64,000 bases of DNA, taken from Siphonodentalium dalli (taxonomy: Eukaryota > Mollusca > Scaphopoda > Gadilida > Siphonodentaliidae). The position numbers and the translations under genes are program-made. Below the pieces are notes generated by a model, which was not told where the DNA came from, ran no database searches, and worked only from the letters and a program-made list of their open reading frames with translations. The stretch lies in assembly GCA_032622095.1 (NCBI GenBank), contig CP136062.1, forward strand, positions 33,852,918 to 33,916,917. The letters are read 5' to 3'. This document shows, one piece after another, positions 46,060-57,130 of this stretch; the first letter of the stretch is position 1, and every line of letters begins with the position of its first letter.

Positions 46060-47355
46060 CGCCAAAGAATTTAGTCATGCAAAGAGTAAAATCCAAGATG
46101 GCTGCTGGCGGCCATGTTTTTTGGCTGAACGACCCCAAAATCACTCGTTCCCATCTACATGTCAATATTAACATCCATGACAAATTTCACGATGATCAGA
46201 CGAACAGCACGACCTGTAGCCCGCGCCAATGGATTGAATTTTGAAATCCAAAATGGCCACCAGCGGCCATGTTTTTTGGCCGAATGACCCCAAAATCACT
46301 CGTTCCCATCTACATGTCAATGTCAACATTCATGACAAAATTCATAAAGATCAGACCATAGGTACGACCTGTAGCCCGCGCCAAAGGATTTAGTCATGCA
46401 AAGAGTAAAATCCATGATGGCTGCTGGCGGCCATGTTTTTTGGCCGAACAACCCCAAAATCACTCGTTCCCATCTACATGTCATTGTTAACATCCATGAC
46501 AAATTTCATGAAGTTCTGATCAAAACTACGACCTGTAGCCTGCGCCAAAGGATTTAGTCATGCAAAGAGTAAAATCCAAGATGGCTGCCAGCGGCCATGT
46601 TTTTTGGCCGTGTGACCCCAAAATGACTCGTTCCCATATACATGTCAATATCAATATTCATGACAAATTTAATAAAGGTCAGACCAAAGGTACGACCTGT
46701 AGCCCGCGCCAAAGGATTTAGTCATGCAAAGAGTAAAATCCATGATGGCTGCCAGCGGCCATGTTTTTTGGCCGAACGACCCCAAAATCACTCGTTCCCA
46801 TCTACATGTCAATATTAAAATCCATGACAAATTTCATGATGATGAGACGAACAGCACGACCTGTAGCCCGCGCCAATGGATTGAATTTTGAAATCCAAAA
46901 TGGCCACCAGCGGCCATGTTTTTTGGCCGAATGACCCCAAAATCACTCGTTCCCATCTACATGTCAATGTCAACATTCATGACAAAATTCATAAAGATCA
47001 GACCATAGGTACGACCTGTAGCCCGCGCCAAAGGATTTAGTCATGCAAAGAGTAAAATCCATGATGGCTGCTGGCGGCCATGTTTTTTGGCCGAACAACC
47101 CCAAAATCACTCGTTCCCATCGACATGTCATTGTTAACATCCATGACAAATTTCATGAAGTTCTGATCAAAACTACGACCTGTAGCCTGCGGCAAAGGAT
47201 TTAGTCATGCAAAGAGTAAAATCCAAGATGGCTGCCAGCGGCCATGTTTTTTGGCCGTATGACCCCAAAATGACTCGTTCCCATATACATGTCAATATCA
47301 ATATTCATGACAAATTTAATAAAGGTCAGACCAAAGGTACGACCTGTAGCCCGCG
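46060..47355. repeat. Higher-order repeat, four-unit period of about 646 bp
   Basis: Copies of GTAGCC.GCG at 46371, 46535, 46696 and 46860 recur at 47017, 47180, 47345 and 47507, always 645-649 bp apart. Unit-specific variants (ACCATAGGTACGACC, GTTCTGATCAAAACTACGAC, CCAATGGATTGAATTTTG) repeat in the same order. Variants match between blocks better than between neighbours, as in true higher-order satellites. Confidence 0.75.
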
Positions 47356-48172
47356 CCAAAGGATTTAGTCATGCAAAGAGTAAAATCCATGATGGCTGCC
47401 AGCGGCCATGTTTTTTGGCCGAACGACCCCAAAATCACTCGTTCCCATCTACATGTTAATATTAACATCCATGACAAATTTCATAATGATCAGACGAACA
47501 GTACGACCTGTAGCCCGCGCCAATGGATTGAATTTTGAAATCCAAAATGGCCACCAGTGGCCATGTTTTTTGGCCGAATGACCCCAAAATGACTCGCCCC
47601 CATTTACATGCCAATGTCAACTTTCATGACAAATTTCATAAAGATCAGACCAAAGGTACGACCTGTAGCCCGCGCCAAAGGATTTAGTCATGCAAAGAGT
47701 AAAATCCAAGATGGCTGCTGGCGGCCATGTTTTTTGGCCGAACAACTCCAAAATCACTCGTTCCCATCTACATGACAGTGTTAACATCCATGACAAATTT
47801 CATAAACTTCCGACCAAAACAACGACCTGTAGCCCGCGCCAAAGGATTTAGTCATGCAAAGAGTAAAATACAAGATGGCTGCTGACGGCCATGTTTTTTG
47901 GCCGAACCACCCCAAAATCACTCGTTCCCATCTACATGTCATTATTAACATCAATGACAAATTTCATGATGATCAGATGAACAGTACAACCTGTAGGCCG
48001 CGCCAATGGATTGAATCTTGAAATCCAACATGGCTGCCAACGGCCATGTTTTTTGGCCGAATGACCCCAAAATGACTCGTTCCCATCTACATGTCAATGT
48101 CAACATTCATGACAAATTTCATGAAGATCAGACCAAAGGTACAACTTGTAGCCAGCGCCAAAGGAAATTGTT

Positions 48173-48255
48173 GACGGACACACGGACACACGGACACACG
48201 GACACACGGACACACGGACACACGGACACACGGACACACGGACGACGGACGCCAA
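48173..48255 (+). repeat. GGACACAC microsatellite
   Basis: About eight near-perfect copies of ACGGACAC, then ACGACGGACG, just before the terminal hairpin of the 3.2-kb element. Confidence 0.9.
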
Positions 48256-48365
48256 ACCATGGCAATAGCTCAAACTTACAAGTAAGTTGAGCTAAAAATG
48301 TATCAAACCTGGTGTGCCCCTTTAATATTTCAATTCACATTTGTAATCAATTGAAATCAATGTCA

Positions 48366-48422
48366 AACGAGAGGCCGACACGATCGGCAGATGTTTAACC
48401 CATACCTTGGCGATAGCGATCA
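48366..48422 (+). repeat. Dispersed repeat CGAGAGGCCGA, copy 3
   Basis: ACGAGAGGCCGACACGATCG, GCAGATG and TTTAACCCATACCTTGGCGA; see 40332-40378. It lies 71 bp beyond the 3.2-kb element. Confidence 0.65.
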
Positions 48423-48976
48423 GCTATTTTTATAAATCCTTACATCAACCTTTTCATGAGTGCTAAAGTTTCAACAATTCACACTTAATATAGTGATCGT
48501 GTGAAAAATATTTAGTTATCACATTGTGTCAACAGGATTGGTGGAGGATGTTAATATTTTTAAGCAAATAAACCAAATGACCCTCAATATGCAGGTTAGG
48601 GGTGTGTTCTCATCAACTATGCCAAGAACTACATGTATAAACATAATCAATTGAAATATTTGAGTTATCAAATCATATAGAATGGGGTTAATCTTACCCA
48701 AACTAATGAACTGATAAACACAAAATAGTCTATACAAAGCATGTCATTGGATTTAAAAACCCATACAATAAGTCAGTCTCAAGAATATCAGCACCATTAA
48801 TATTACCCTGGAGCCCAAATGCAATTGAGGGAATTTAAAAATAAGACATTTCCTCTAATGATGAATATTCAATTGGTGATTTATTGAAACCCTTAATACG
48901 GAACCTGGATCAAAGTGAAAGGGATAATATTATATCTGTCTATCGCATAATATGTGTCTATGGAATGGTTTAATTT

Positions 48977-49337
48977 TAAATAAATCGGATCAAACCCATA
49001 TTCGAACTCGATCTGTATTTTGGGCTCTGAAACTCGCATACCAAATTTGGTGCCGATCAGATAAAAATTGTTTGAGTTATGACAGCATGCGTGAATTCAA
49101 AGTTGAAAAAGGGCCATAACTCCGTAAAAAAAACCTCGGATCAAACCCATATTTGAACTCGATCTGTATTTTGGTCTGAGAAACTCATATACAAAATTTG
49201 GTTCCGATCGGATAGAAAATATTTGAGTTATCGCACCATGCGTAAAGTGTCTACGGACAGACAGACAGACGGACGACGAGTGGTCAATCCGGACGTCGAC
49301 ATTATGTTTACCATACTATGGTATGGGTAAACATAAA
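48977..49337. mobile_element. Hairpin-tailed repeat element, family F, copy 4
   Basis: Two core units 153 bp apart (48983, 49136: CGGATCAAACCCATATT), CAGA/GGAC microsatellite (49255-49275), GAGTGGTCAATCCGGACGTC and an intact hairpin TGTTTACCATA CTA TGGTATGGGTAAACA (49303-49334). Confidence 0.75.
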
Positions 49338-50140
49338 AAGCTTTCCATTGATATATATAAATAAAACAAACTAGACCTACAGTTCTAAATGTGTTATGAA
49401 CAATTATTTTGTTCTCATAGACTGATACAGAGCTCTCAAGTTTTTAAAAATTTGAAAACCAAAGTTGTCTTCCCATGCAACCAACAAAATTCCAACAAAT
49501 CTACTAAACACAATCACATTATTAACCTACAATAGTAATGCTAACAGTAAAACCAGATTATGCCTTTAAGATAAAATTTAAATAACCATGCATATAAAAT
49601 ATAATAGTAGACATTCCATCTATGATATCTCATCATATGGCCAACACATCTCCCTGCAGTTAATTAACTCAATGCAAGAGAGAGTCATTGTAACTGGATA
49701 CTGTCTCTGTTAGTCTGTGTGAGAAGAGAACTTCATGGCATTGTAAACCTGATTTATTAAAACACTGCAGAACCCAGATTCTGACAGGCTTCTACAGGTA
49801 TAGCAAGCTCCATCAATCATTTTTTGATAAACAAATATTGCCAGTGTTGTTTGTCTGCCTGGACAAGCAAGAGGGAATGTTATCATTATATTTCTAATAG
49901 AGTTGTCCACCACTCCACCATATAGCTTTTAAAATCACTTTCGACTTAAAGGTATATGTATAACAAATGTACTCTCAACATTGCATATTGAATATTCACA
50001 TGACAATTGCAATAAAATCTTCATATAGGACATCACACCTAATTAATGTATAAAACTATCAAATAGAGTGTTCATTAATAACCCTAGTTCAAGAGTATGA
50101 GGGTTAATTAATTAAAACCAAAATCCATACAGATGAAGAG
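49338..50140. other. No recognisable gene
   Basis: Minus-strand frame 49710-49913 has no splice signals or recognisable domain. About 49960-50060 is a copy of the dispersed repeat also seen near 42650-42740. Confidence 0.35.
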
Positions 50141-50612
50141 AACCTTGGTAAGAAATATGAGGTAAATCAGAAGAAAAATATTTGACTTATTGCTTTGGAT
50201 GGCATGTGTGTGAAAGAGTTAATTATTTCTAATCTGATCAACCAATCTAAAGCAAAAAATATACAGGTGAGCCATATGTCATCATAAACCTATGAAATAT
50301 GAACACAATCGGACAAAAAATACATGAGTTATGGCATCGGATAGAACATGACCAGATATGGATGGAAAGTGTTAATCATTTCTAAACCGATCAACCAATC
50401 GATACCAAAAACCATAAAGGTGAGGGGTGTGTCATCATAAACATGCACATACAATTTAAACAGGATCCGATAAAAAATACTTGAGTAATCGAATCGAATA
50501 GCAAGTGTCTACGGACAGACAGACTGTGCGACAGACGGACAGACGAACGACGGATGGTTGATCCGGACGTCAGCATTATGTGTACCATACATGGTATGGG
50601 TACACATAAAAA
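50141..50612. mobile_element. Hairpin-tailed repeat element, family F-like, copy 5
   Basis: Diverged core units (GATCAACCAATC.A.ACCAAA, GAGTTATGGCATCGGATAG), CAGA microsatellite (50509-50545), ATGGTTGATCCGGACGTCAG and a terminal hairpin TGTGTACCATACATGGTATG then GGTACACA. Confidence 0.65.
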
Positions 50613-51239
50613 TGAAAATATTTTCACTGCACCTTGTTTTTTAACAAGTTGTAGTGAAAATATTTACAACGTTACATTTGGAAGTCGTTTAAAAAATCCG
50701 ACGTTATTATAGCTGGAGTTATTCTGTAGTAAGCAACTGTCACTTTGTGACAACAAAAAAACAACACGATTACAAAGCGACAGATACTTAATCGGCGTTC
50801 GCGATTCGATAGCGATTGCTATTCAATCGATGTAACGAGTGTCACGCGAGGTTAGGATTGAGGTTAGGATTATTGACGAAATAACATCTAAAGATTTGTC
50901 GTCCAGTTCCAAGCACACCCACCCACAATCTTAGATAAAGTAATTGATTTATGTACTCCAGAGTACAGTAGCCCCCATCGGTACCAAATATAATGACACA
51001 ATCTGCCTGTAGAATCAGTATAACGCTGTAGAATCAGTATAACGCTGTAGAACCAGTAGCTCATAGGTTCTACAGAGTACCAAATTGTTGGCTCCAAGCT
51101 GATTGGGTGAGACGATCACGTGTGTCGGGTTCCGGGTGCAAATGTTCAAATTGAAGTGAACAAAATGACAGCATCTCGACTCGCCGTCACCTATCGTTTT
51201 ATAGTACATTGACATCGGTATATTTTAGCTCGACCTGGC

Positions 51240-52985
51240 TATTATAGATCGATATGTTGTTCACCCAGACCTGTTTAAGATGTCTGATTTATAACGTTTA
51301 CTTTAATTACACACAAATTCCTAAATTTGGCCGATTTTTACAGACAATCAGACAAATTTTACTCCACGTGGAGGGAACAGGTCAGGTAAATCCTGACCCA
51401 GACCTGTTTAAGATGTCTGATTTATAATGTTTACACAGATGCCGACAACGCATACAACTATATTTGTGATAAATCACAAACTTTACGACAAATCTCAAAC
51501 ATGTTTGCGATACATCGCATTGTATAATCACCAAGTAGTTTGAGAGTTATTGTAAAGATGTTTGAGATTTATCGCAAAGGTTTGCGAGTTATCGCATAGC
51601 TATAACAGTTATGGTACACTAGCATATTATATATTTGTCTCCGAAACATGCCGAGCGTTCTCTTTGAACATGTCTGGGACTATACAAGACACAAGGCGCC
51701 TATTTTTAGAAACAAGTGTAATTTTTTAGACATTGCAATTTTTTATTTTTTTTGGGGGGTTGGGTGGGATTCGAACCCCGGCCCATGACGGCGAGCGCGC
51801 CTTGGGACTCAAAGTCCGACTTCAATACCACACGGCCACCGAAGCGACCCCAAAAAGGGAAGCTAAAATGGCCACTGTATTCTGACGTAGCACTTACGAC
51901 AATATATGCACATTTTAAGGTCTCTATTGTGTATATATTTAGCAGATCGCAACCATGTTTGTGGTTTTTCGTAAATTTGTTTTGTGAGTTACCGCAAAAG
52001 TTTGCTACACTTATCCCACAAGCATGCTGGCTGTGACAGACCGATTGGCCTCTTTAGCCCAACCGTGCTGTCATAGATCGATTAGTGCTTCACCCAGACC
52101 TGTTGAAGATGTCTGATTTATGTTTATACGGTTGAAGCCCATTTGTGCCAACACATAAAAATATATCTGCGAAAAATAACAAACCAATGTAATTAATCGC
52201 AAACTTTTTTGATAAATCACCAAGTAGATTGCGATTTATTGCAAAGTAGTTTGTGATTTATCACCAATATCTTATGATTTATCGCAAAGTTGTTATGCGA
52301 TTTATCGCAAAGTAGCTTGCGATTATCAAGCTATTATAGATCGATAGGTATTTCATCCAGTCCTTTTTAAGATGTCTGATTTTATATGGTTCAAGCCCAT
52401 TAGTGCTAACACATGAAAATATATCTGCAATAAATCACAAACCTTCGTGATAAATCACCAAGTAGATTGCGATTGATCGCAAAGTAGCTTGCTATTTATT
52501 ACCAATATGTTTGTGATTTATTGCCAAGTTGTTATGCGATTTATTGTAAAGTAGTTTACGATTTATTGGGCTATTGTATATCGATTGGTGGTTAATCTAG
52601 ACCTGTTGAAGCTGTGTGATTCATGTTTATACGGTTCAAGCCCATTAGTGCCAACGCACAAAAATATATCTGAGATAAATCACAAACCATTGCGATTAAT
52701 CGCAAACCTTTGTGATAAATCGAAGACCTTTGCACTAAATCACATATAGTTATCGCAAAGTAGCTTTCGATATGCAAAAGTTTGCGATTTATCGCAAAGT
52801 AGTTTTTGATTTATCGGCCTATTATAGATGATTTGTGTTTCACCCAGACCTGTTGAAGATGTTTGATTTATAGTGTTGACTTTAATATTATTGCACACAA
52901 ATTAAGACATTTGGCCGATTATTTTAGGCAGTTAGACAAATTTTACTCCACGTGAAGGGAAGATGTCAGGGAAATCCTGGAATCG
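51240..52985. repeat. Diverged tandem units of about 250 bp rich in the palindrome TTTGCGATTTATCGCAAA
   Basis: The phrase CCAGACCTGTT.AAGATGTCTGATTTAT recurs near 51260, 51405, 52090, 52350, 52595 and 52843. It is separated by many copies of GCGATTTATCGCAAAGTAG and related self-complementary motifs. The first and last units share an extra stretch of about 100 bp ending in TTTTACTCCACGTG, so they may be the two ends of an element. Confidence 0.65.
51755..51852 (-). mobile_element. tRNA-like sequence with A-rich tail (short SINE or retropseudogene)
   Basis: On the minus strand GGTGGCCGTGTGGTATTG resembles an A box and GGGGTTCGAATCCC contains an excellent B box (GGTTCGAATCC). The spacing and a long variable-arm-like GCGCGCTCGCC suit a class II tRNA. 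The putative anticodon stem (CGGA..TCCC) is imperfect. The 5' GGGGT could pair with the 3' ACCCC, followed by A8TA6. The A tail and imperfect stem favour a SINE head or retropseudogene over a working tRNA gene. Confidence 0.6.
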
Positions 52986-53255
52986 AGGTATTAAACCTTG
53001 AAAGAAAACACGATGAAGGTTCTTTACTAATAAAAGTAATATAATTCGGATTATTTCCTTTTCCACTATGCAAGGGAGTCCATCTAACTGATAACATGAT
53101 CACGAAGAACCTCGATCGGGCTTTTGTACTTAATTCGACGTTTAAACGCCGTGGCATCATTTGGAATCTAACATGCCACATTGTTAAACTTGCCGAAATT
53201 TTCGTAATCTCGAGTCCTGGTACCTGGGCATTTTCTCCACATAGTACCTATATAT

Positions 53256-53935
53256 TTGGTGCTCAAGAGTACCCGAGCAGGTACTCCAGAATACCCACCT
53301 TGATATTTGGTACTCCAGAGTACCCGGACAGGTATACCAAAGTACCTCGATATATGGTACTCCAGAGTACCCGGACAGGTATACCAAAGTACCTCGATAT
53401 TTGGTACTCCAGAGTACCCGGACAGGTAAACCAAAGTACCTCGATATTTGGTACTCCAGAGTACCCGGACAGGTATACCAAAGTACCTCGATATTTGGTA
53501 CTCCAGAGTACCCGGACAGGTAAACCAAAGTACCTCGATATTTGGTACTCCAGAGTACCCGGACAGGTATACCAAAGTACCTCGATATTTGGTACTCCAG
53601 AGTACCCGGACAGGTATACCAAAGTACCTCGATATTTGGTATTCCAGAGTACCCGGACAGGTATACCAAAGTACCTCGATATTTGGTACTCCAGAGTACC
53701 CGGACAGGTATACCAAAGTACCTTGATATTTGGTACTCCAGAGTACCTGGACTGGTATACCAAAGTACCTTGATATTTGGTACTCCAGAGTACCCGGACA
53801 GGTATACCAAAGTACCTCGATATTTGGTACCCTAGAGTACCAACACTATCTTTTTCCAGAGTATTATATTTTACTCCAGAGTACCAACAGTTCAGTACCT
53901 AAGAACGGTAGGTACTCTGGAGTACCTATTTTTTT
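53256..53935. repeat. 47-bp minisatellite, about 12 regular copies, open in all six frames
   Basis: Regular units start every 47 bp from 53311 to about 53828, built of GGTACTCCAGAGTACCCGGA, CAGGTATACCAAAGTACC and TCGATATTT. Degenerate units flank on both sides. GGTACTCCAGAGTACC is self-complementary apart from its two central bases. Neither strand of the unit contains TAA, TAG or TGA, and 47 is not a multiple of three. Hence every frame stays open for up to about 200 codons, for example 53096-53773 plus and 53184-53810 minus. These are not evidence of a gene. Confidence 0.9.
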
Positions 53936-54274
53936 AAGAGCGATTGCTATAGGAGAATTTGAAATATGTCCGACCAAAGTTGATCACTTGTGGTGTTGTA
54001 AATTCTTTCGTAAACATCTCTGTTATTTCGTCGTTCGTATGTTATATATATATAGAGTTATCACCCTTCCGATTAACTCAGGATACTCATTTAGAACTGT
54101 AACTTAACCTCGCGTGACACATTTTACTGCGATTGAATAGGAATCGCTATCATATCGTGAACTCCGATTAACTATTTTTCGCTAAAATAGCATGGGTACA
54201 TTGTATAAAGCTTTATAACCACAGTAACAAACGCACTTGTTGTTAAACGTAGAATAACATTGGCAATTACTCAC

Positions 54275-54359
54275 CTCCGTCAACCAGATGTCTCGTCCCA
54301 AGACAGCACTCAGTGCATATATCAGACAAAGCGTAAACTGGGCCTCCGTAACGTCGAAT
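54275..54359 (-). CDS. CEPT1: Exon of a CEPT1/CHPT1-like CDP-alcohol phosphotransferase
   Basis: On the minus strand an acceptor (TTTTATTTTAG) precedes 85 bp followed by an excellent donor (GAG, then GTGAGT). Phase is 1 base then 28 codons, FDVTEAQFTLCLIYALSAVL then GRDIWLTE, ending in phase 0. The motif (I/F)DVTE.Q followed by a hydrophobic helix and G...W is a hallmark of choline/ethanolamine phosphotransferases; human CEPT1 has a DVTEVQ at the equivalent position, from memory. The protein is a polytopic ER/Golgi membrane enzyme making phosphatidylcholine and phosphatidylethanolamine by the Kennedy pathway. The catalytic DG..AR..G..D..D exon lies upstream in the gene, which on this strand means beyond 54.4 kb, and was not found in the window. 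Confidence 0.75.
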
Positions 54360-56239
54360 CTAAAATAAAATCATTTCTGATATATTTAAGACATATAAGT
54401 AGCTAATTTGCGTAGCGGTGTAAGGAAATACAGATATTAATATAACTAATTTATTATGAGATATCAGTAAGCACTTCAGACTGTGTTCTTTGGTATGTGC
54501 AAGATGTGTGTGTTTTATTAACGACGATTGTTATCTAGGATTTGTCAACAGTGTTATAATGAAATTTGCGTTTTGTTCATGCACTTCAATGGGAACGATT
54601 TTTGTGGAAGCAACAGTGTCCATCTGGTCTGATTTCATATAATTCGGAGTTAACTTTCCATAGATGCGACCATCTAATCGCATTTAATCGCAGTAACCAT
54701 GCATATCAATTATTTGGTGACAAACATAATATAGTGCGTGACAAAGCTGTGACTGGCATTAGTCATGACATTGGAATGTGTTTATGGTAAGGTTTTTTTT
54801 CAAAAGCCCAACAAACAATCATATGTAAAACAGGGATGTGACGACAGGGCTGGGGTGCCTCATCATCTCCAAATTTTGTCAAATTGTTCCACAGTTGGAC
54901 ATTTCTAGAAATCTCAGATAAAATACAGATTGAAACTTGTATGATTTTGTAAGTGTGAAATTTGTTGTTTTTGACCAAAAGTCAAATACGTTCCTAGTTC
55001 CTAACGTCGGTCATATTGTTGGACAGAAGTTCTATAAAATATACTTGAGATGCCAAACATAATGCAAATCGAGGAAACTCAGGTCAATCTTTTATCACAG
55101 ACAATTCATACTATTCATAAAACAGTTAGGCTGGACCTCATAGCCACGAGGACCCAATGGCCGGATTCGTCATCTCCGGTCTAAACCTCCGAGTTTAAAC
55201 TTGGTTTAAACCTACATTGGTGGTCCAGCCAAACCGGGTATAAGGGGACGTTTTTGTCGCTCAATTGCCAGATAATTGACAACTCTATTCAGTGATATGA
55301 ACATGCAGTCAAACTACCCTGTTACCAATCGGAACAAAAACATAAGATGACGAATCCGGCCAATATGTACTGGAGCAGATAACTGACTGACAACGCGAGC
55401 CATGGAGGGAAAACTTATTCGTGGAAATTGAGGAATTCGAGACGCCCCCTGATGCGGACAACAACTGGGGACATTATTTACATTCCTTGAGTGAACAATG
55501 GGGATATTAGAGACAATTGAGTTTGAGTTTACAAAACGCCTATGAAAATTCAAACAAAATAAAAGTCGAAAATAATTGGTTAAATTCACCAAACACAAGG
55601 GCATGGAGCCGGTACTACAGTGTAGTGAATTTAGGATATATAATTTATTACACGTTGTCGGATGTAAACAATGAGCCGCTGTCAAAACGCGTCATCGATA
55701 AACATTGGGTGCGTTCCAATCAAACAACGAGATCGCAGCCAATCTCAGACAAGCAGCGGCAGACGAGGATTCTAGGTACAAGCGAACTCGTCACTGAAAC
55801 CAAAGCGATTGACCACGACACATCTAAATGATAAATCTAACATGATACAAAATGACTGTATTAATTGATGCTCTATAAAAAGATGTAATTCATAACAAGT
55901 GTTCCTGACATACAATGTACCAGTTAGGTAAGCATGATAGTTTATTCCATGTATTCATTGTAGCCATATACATGTATATACCCCATTCAAACTTCGCTAC
56001 AAATGCCGTCGTTCGCTTTAAACCGAACTGACGGGGTCGCCATATTGATTTTTTCAATCGGCGATTCTCGTGGCGCACAATTCAATTTCCAAAGAAGCTA
56101 AAAACAGCGTCAAGTTGAATTGTTGGCCGCGTTATCATATATAGGCAGTGACAACCAGAAATGTGATTTTTGTGTTTATTTCTGTTTGGCATTTTTGTCC
56201 AAAATAAATTTTTGACATTGCCAATTAATTTATATTCTA
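54360..56239. other. Putative upstream intron; no recognisable feature
   Basis: Frames at 55314-55685 (minus) and 55517-55831 (plus) overlap each other and have no recognisable domain. Several small inverted pairs occur (for example CCTCCGAGTTTAAAC..GTTTAAACC near 55187-55210) but no bounded element. Confidence 0.35.
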
Positions 56240-57130
56240 CTAGAAGGTGGACCCGACTTCGTCCGGGCTGTTTCCCCTCTGATTTTCGGCGAATTGCGCG
56301 ATTTGACCTTGAATTTTCCATTTTGAAGGTCAACGTGAGGTGGGGTCACGATTGACCCGTCCAAAACACTGCCCGGACAAAAGTACCCGACAAAAGTACC
56401 CGTCGATATCCATCCAGTTTTACCCGATTTGACCTTGAATTCATCATTTTGAAGGTCAAGGTCAGGTCGGGGTCACGACTCGACCCGTCCAAAACACCCA
56501 GTGGACAAAAGTAACCCTACGTATCAAATTTCGTGGAAATCCCATCAAAATTCGAGAAAGTATCCCTAGACACTAATTTTCGGGCGTTTGACCTTGAATT
56601 GACCCGATTTCAAGGTCAAGGTCACGTCGCACGGGCAAATGAATAGGCTTATGAGACTCTCCATACGAAAGTATCCCTAGACACTAATTTTCGGGCGTTT
56701 GACCTTGAATTGACCCGATTTCAAGGTCAAGGTCACGTCGCACGGGCAAATGAATAGGCTTATGAGACTCTCCATACGAAAGTATCCCTAGACACTAATT
56801 TTCGGGCGTTTGACCTTGAAATGACCCGATTTCAAGGTCAAGGTCACGTCGCACGGGCAAATTAATAGGCATATGGCACTCCTCAGTCGAAAGTATCCCC
56901 ACATACCAAGTTTCATCGAAATCCCGTGATATTCAGGCGTTTGACCTTGAAATGACCCGATTTCAAGGTCAAGGTCACGTCGCACAAACAAATTAATATG
57001 CCTATGCCAGTTCCCGGCCGAAAATACCCCCACATGCCAAGTTTCATCGAAATCGGGTCGGCCGTTTTCGAGTTCATCGCGATCACACAGACAGACACAC
57101 ACACACAGATCTTCTAAAATATATAATAGA
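56240..57130 (-). mobile_element. Non-autonomous Helitron, family A, copy A3
   Basis: On the minus strand it starts TCTATTATATATTTTAGAAG and ends hairpin plus CTAG at 56240-56243, beside host T. The core has three almost identical units (about 56560-56870, period about 120 bp: GAAAGTATCCCTAGACACTA, TTTTCGGGCGTTTGACCTTG, CAAGGTCACGTCGCACGGGC). It is the 3'-most member of a fused array; its 5' end directly abuts the CTAG of B3. Confidence 0.8.

Larger units (their letters stand above)
45104..48294. mobile_element. 3.2-kb element carrying an 18-unit satellite with higher-order structure
   Basis: The end TAGCTCAACTTA (45104) is inverted at the other end (TAAGTTGAGCTA, to 48294), where it also forms a terminal hairpin TAGCTCAAACTTAC..GTAAGTTGAGCTA. 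Between them are about 18 units of 155-165 bp, each with GATGGCTGC..GCGGCCATGTTTTT, GACCCCAAAAT.ACTCGTTCC, CATGACAAATTTCAT and ACGACCTGTAGCCCGCGCCA. An 8-bp microsatellite follows. This is the pearl/HINE plan with a greatly expanded core. It has no real gene. Confidence 0.8.
50786..54172. mobile_element. Inverted-repeat-bounded block, possibly one composite element
   Basis: ACTTAATCGGCGTTCGCGAT..ATAGCGATTGCTATTCAATC..GTGTCACGCGAGGTTA at 50786-50868 recurs inverted at about 54102-54172 with some divergence. The 3.4 kb between holds the TTTATCGCAAA repeats, the tRNA-like sequence and the 47-bp minisatellite. Whether it moves as a unit is not shown; no target duplication could be read. Confidence 0.5.

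Noticed and set aside
45200-48290. Regular repeats spaced about 160 bp, considered as a CRISPR-like array
   Set aside because: There are no unique spacers; whole units are tandemly related, in animal DNA, and form a satellite inside a mobile element.
53096-53835. Long overlapping open frames on both strands (up to 225 codons)
   Set aside because: They are produced by the 47-bp stop-free minisatellite; no start, splice or domain support.
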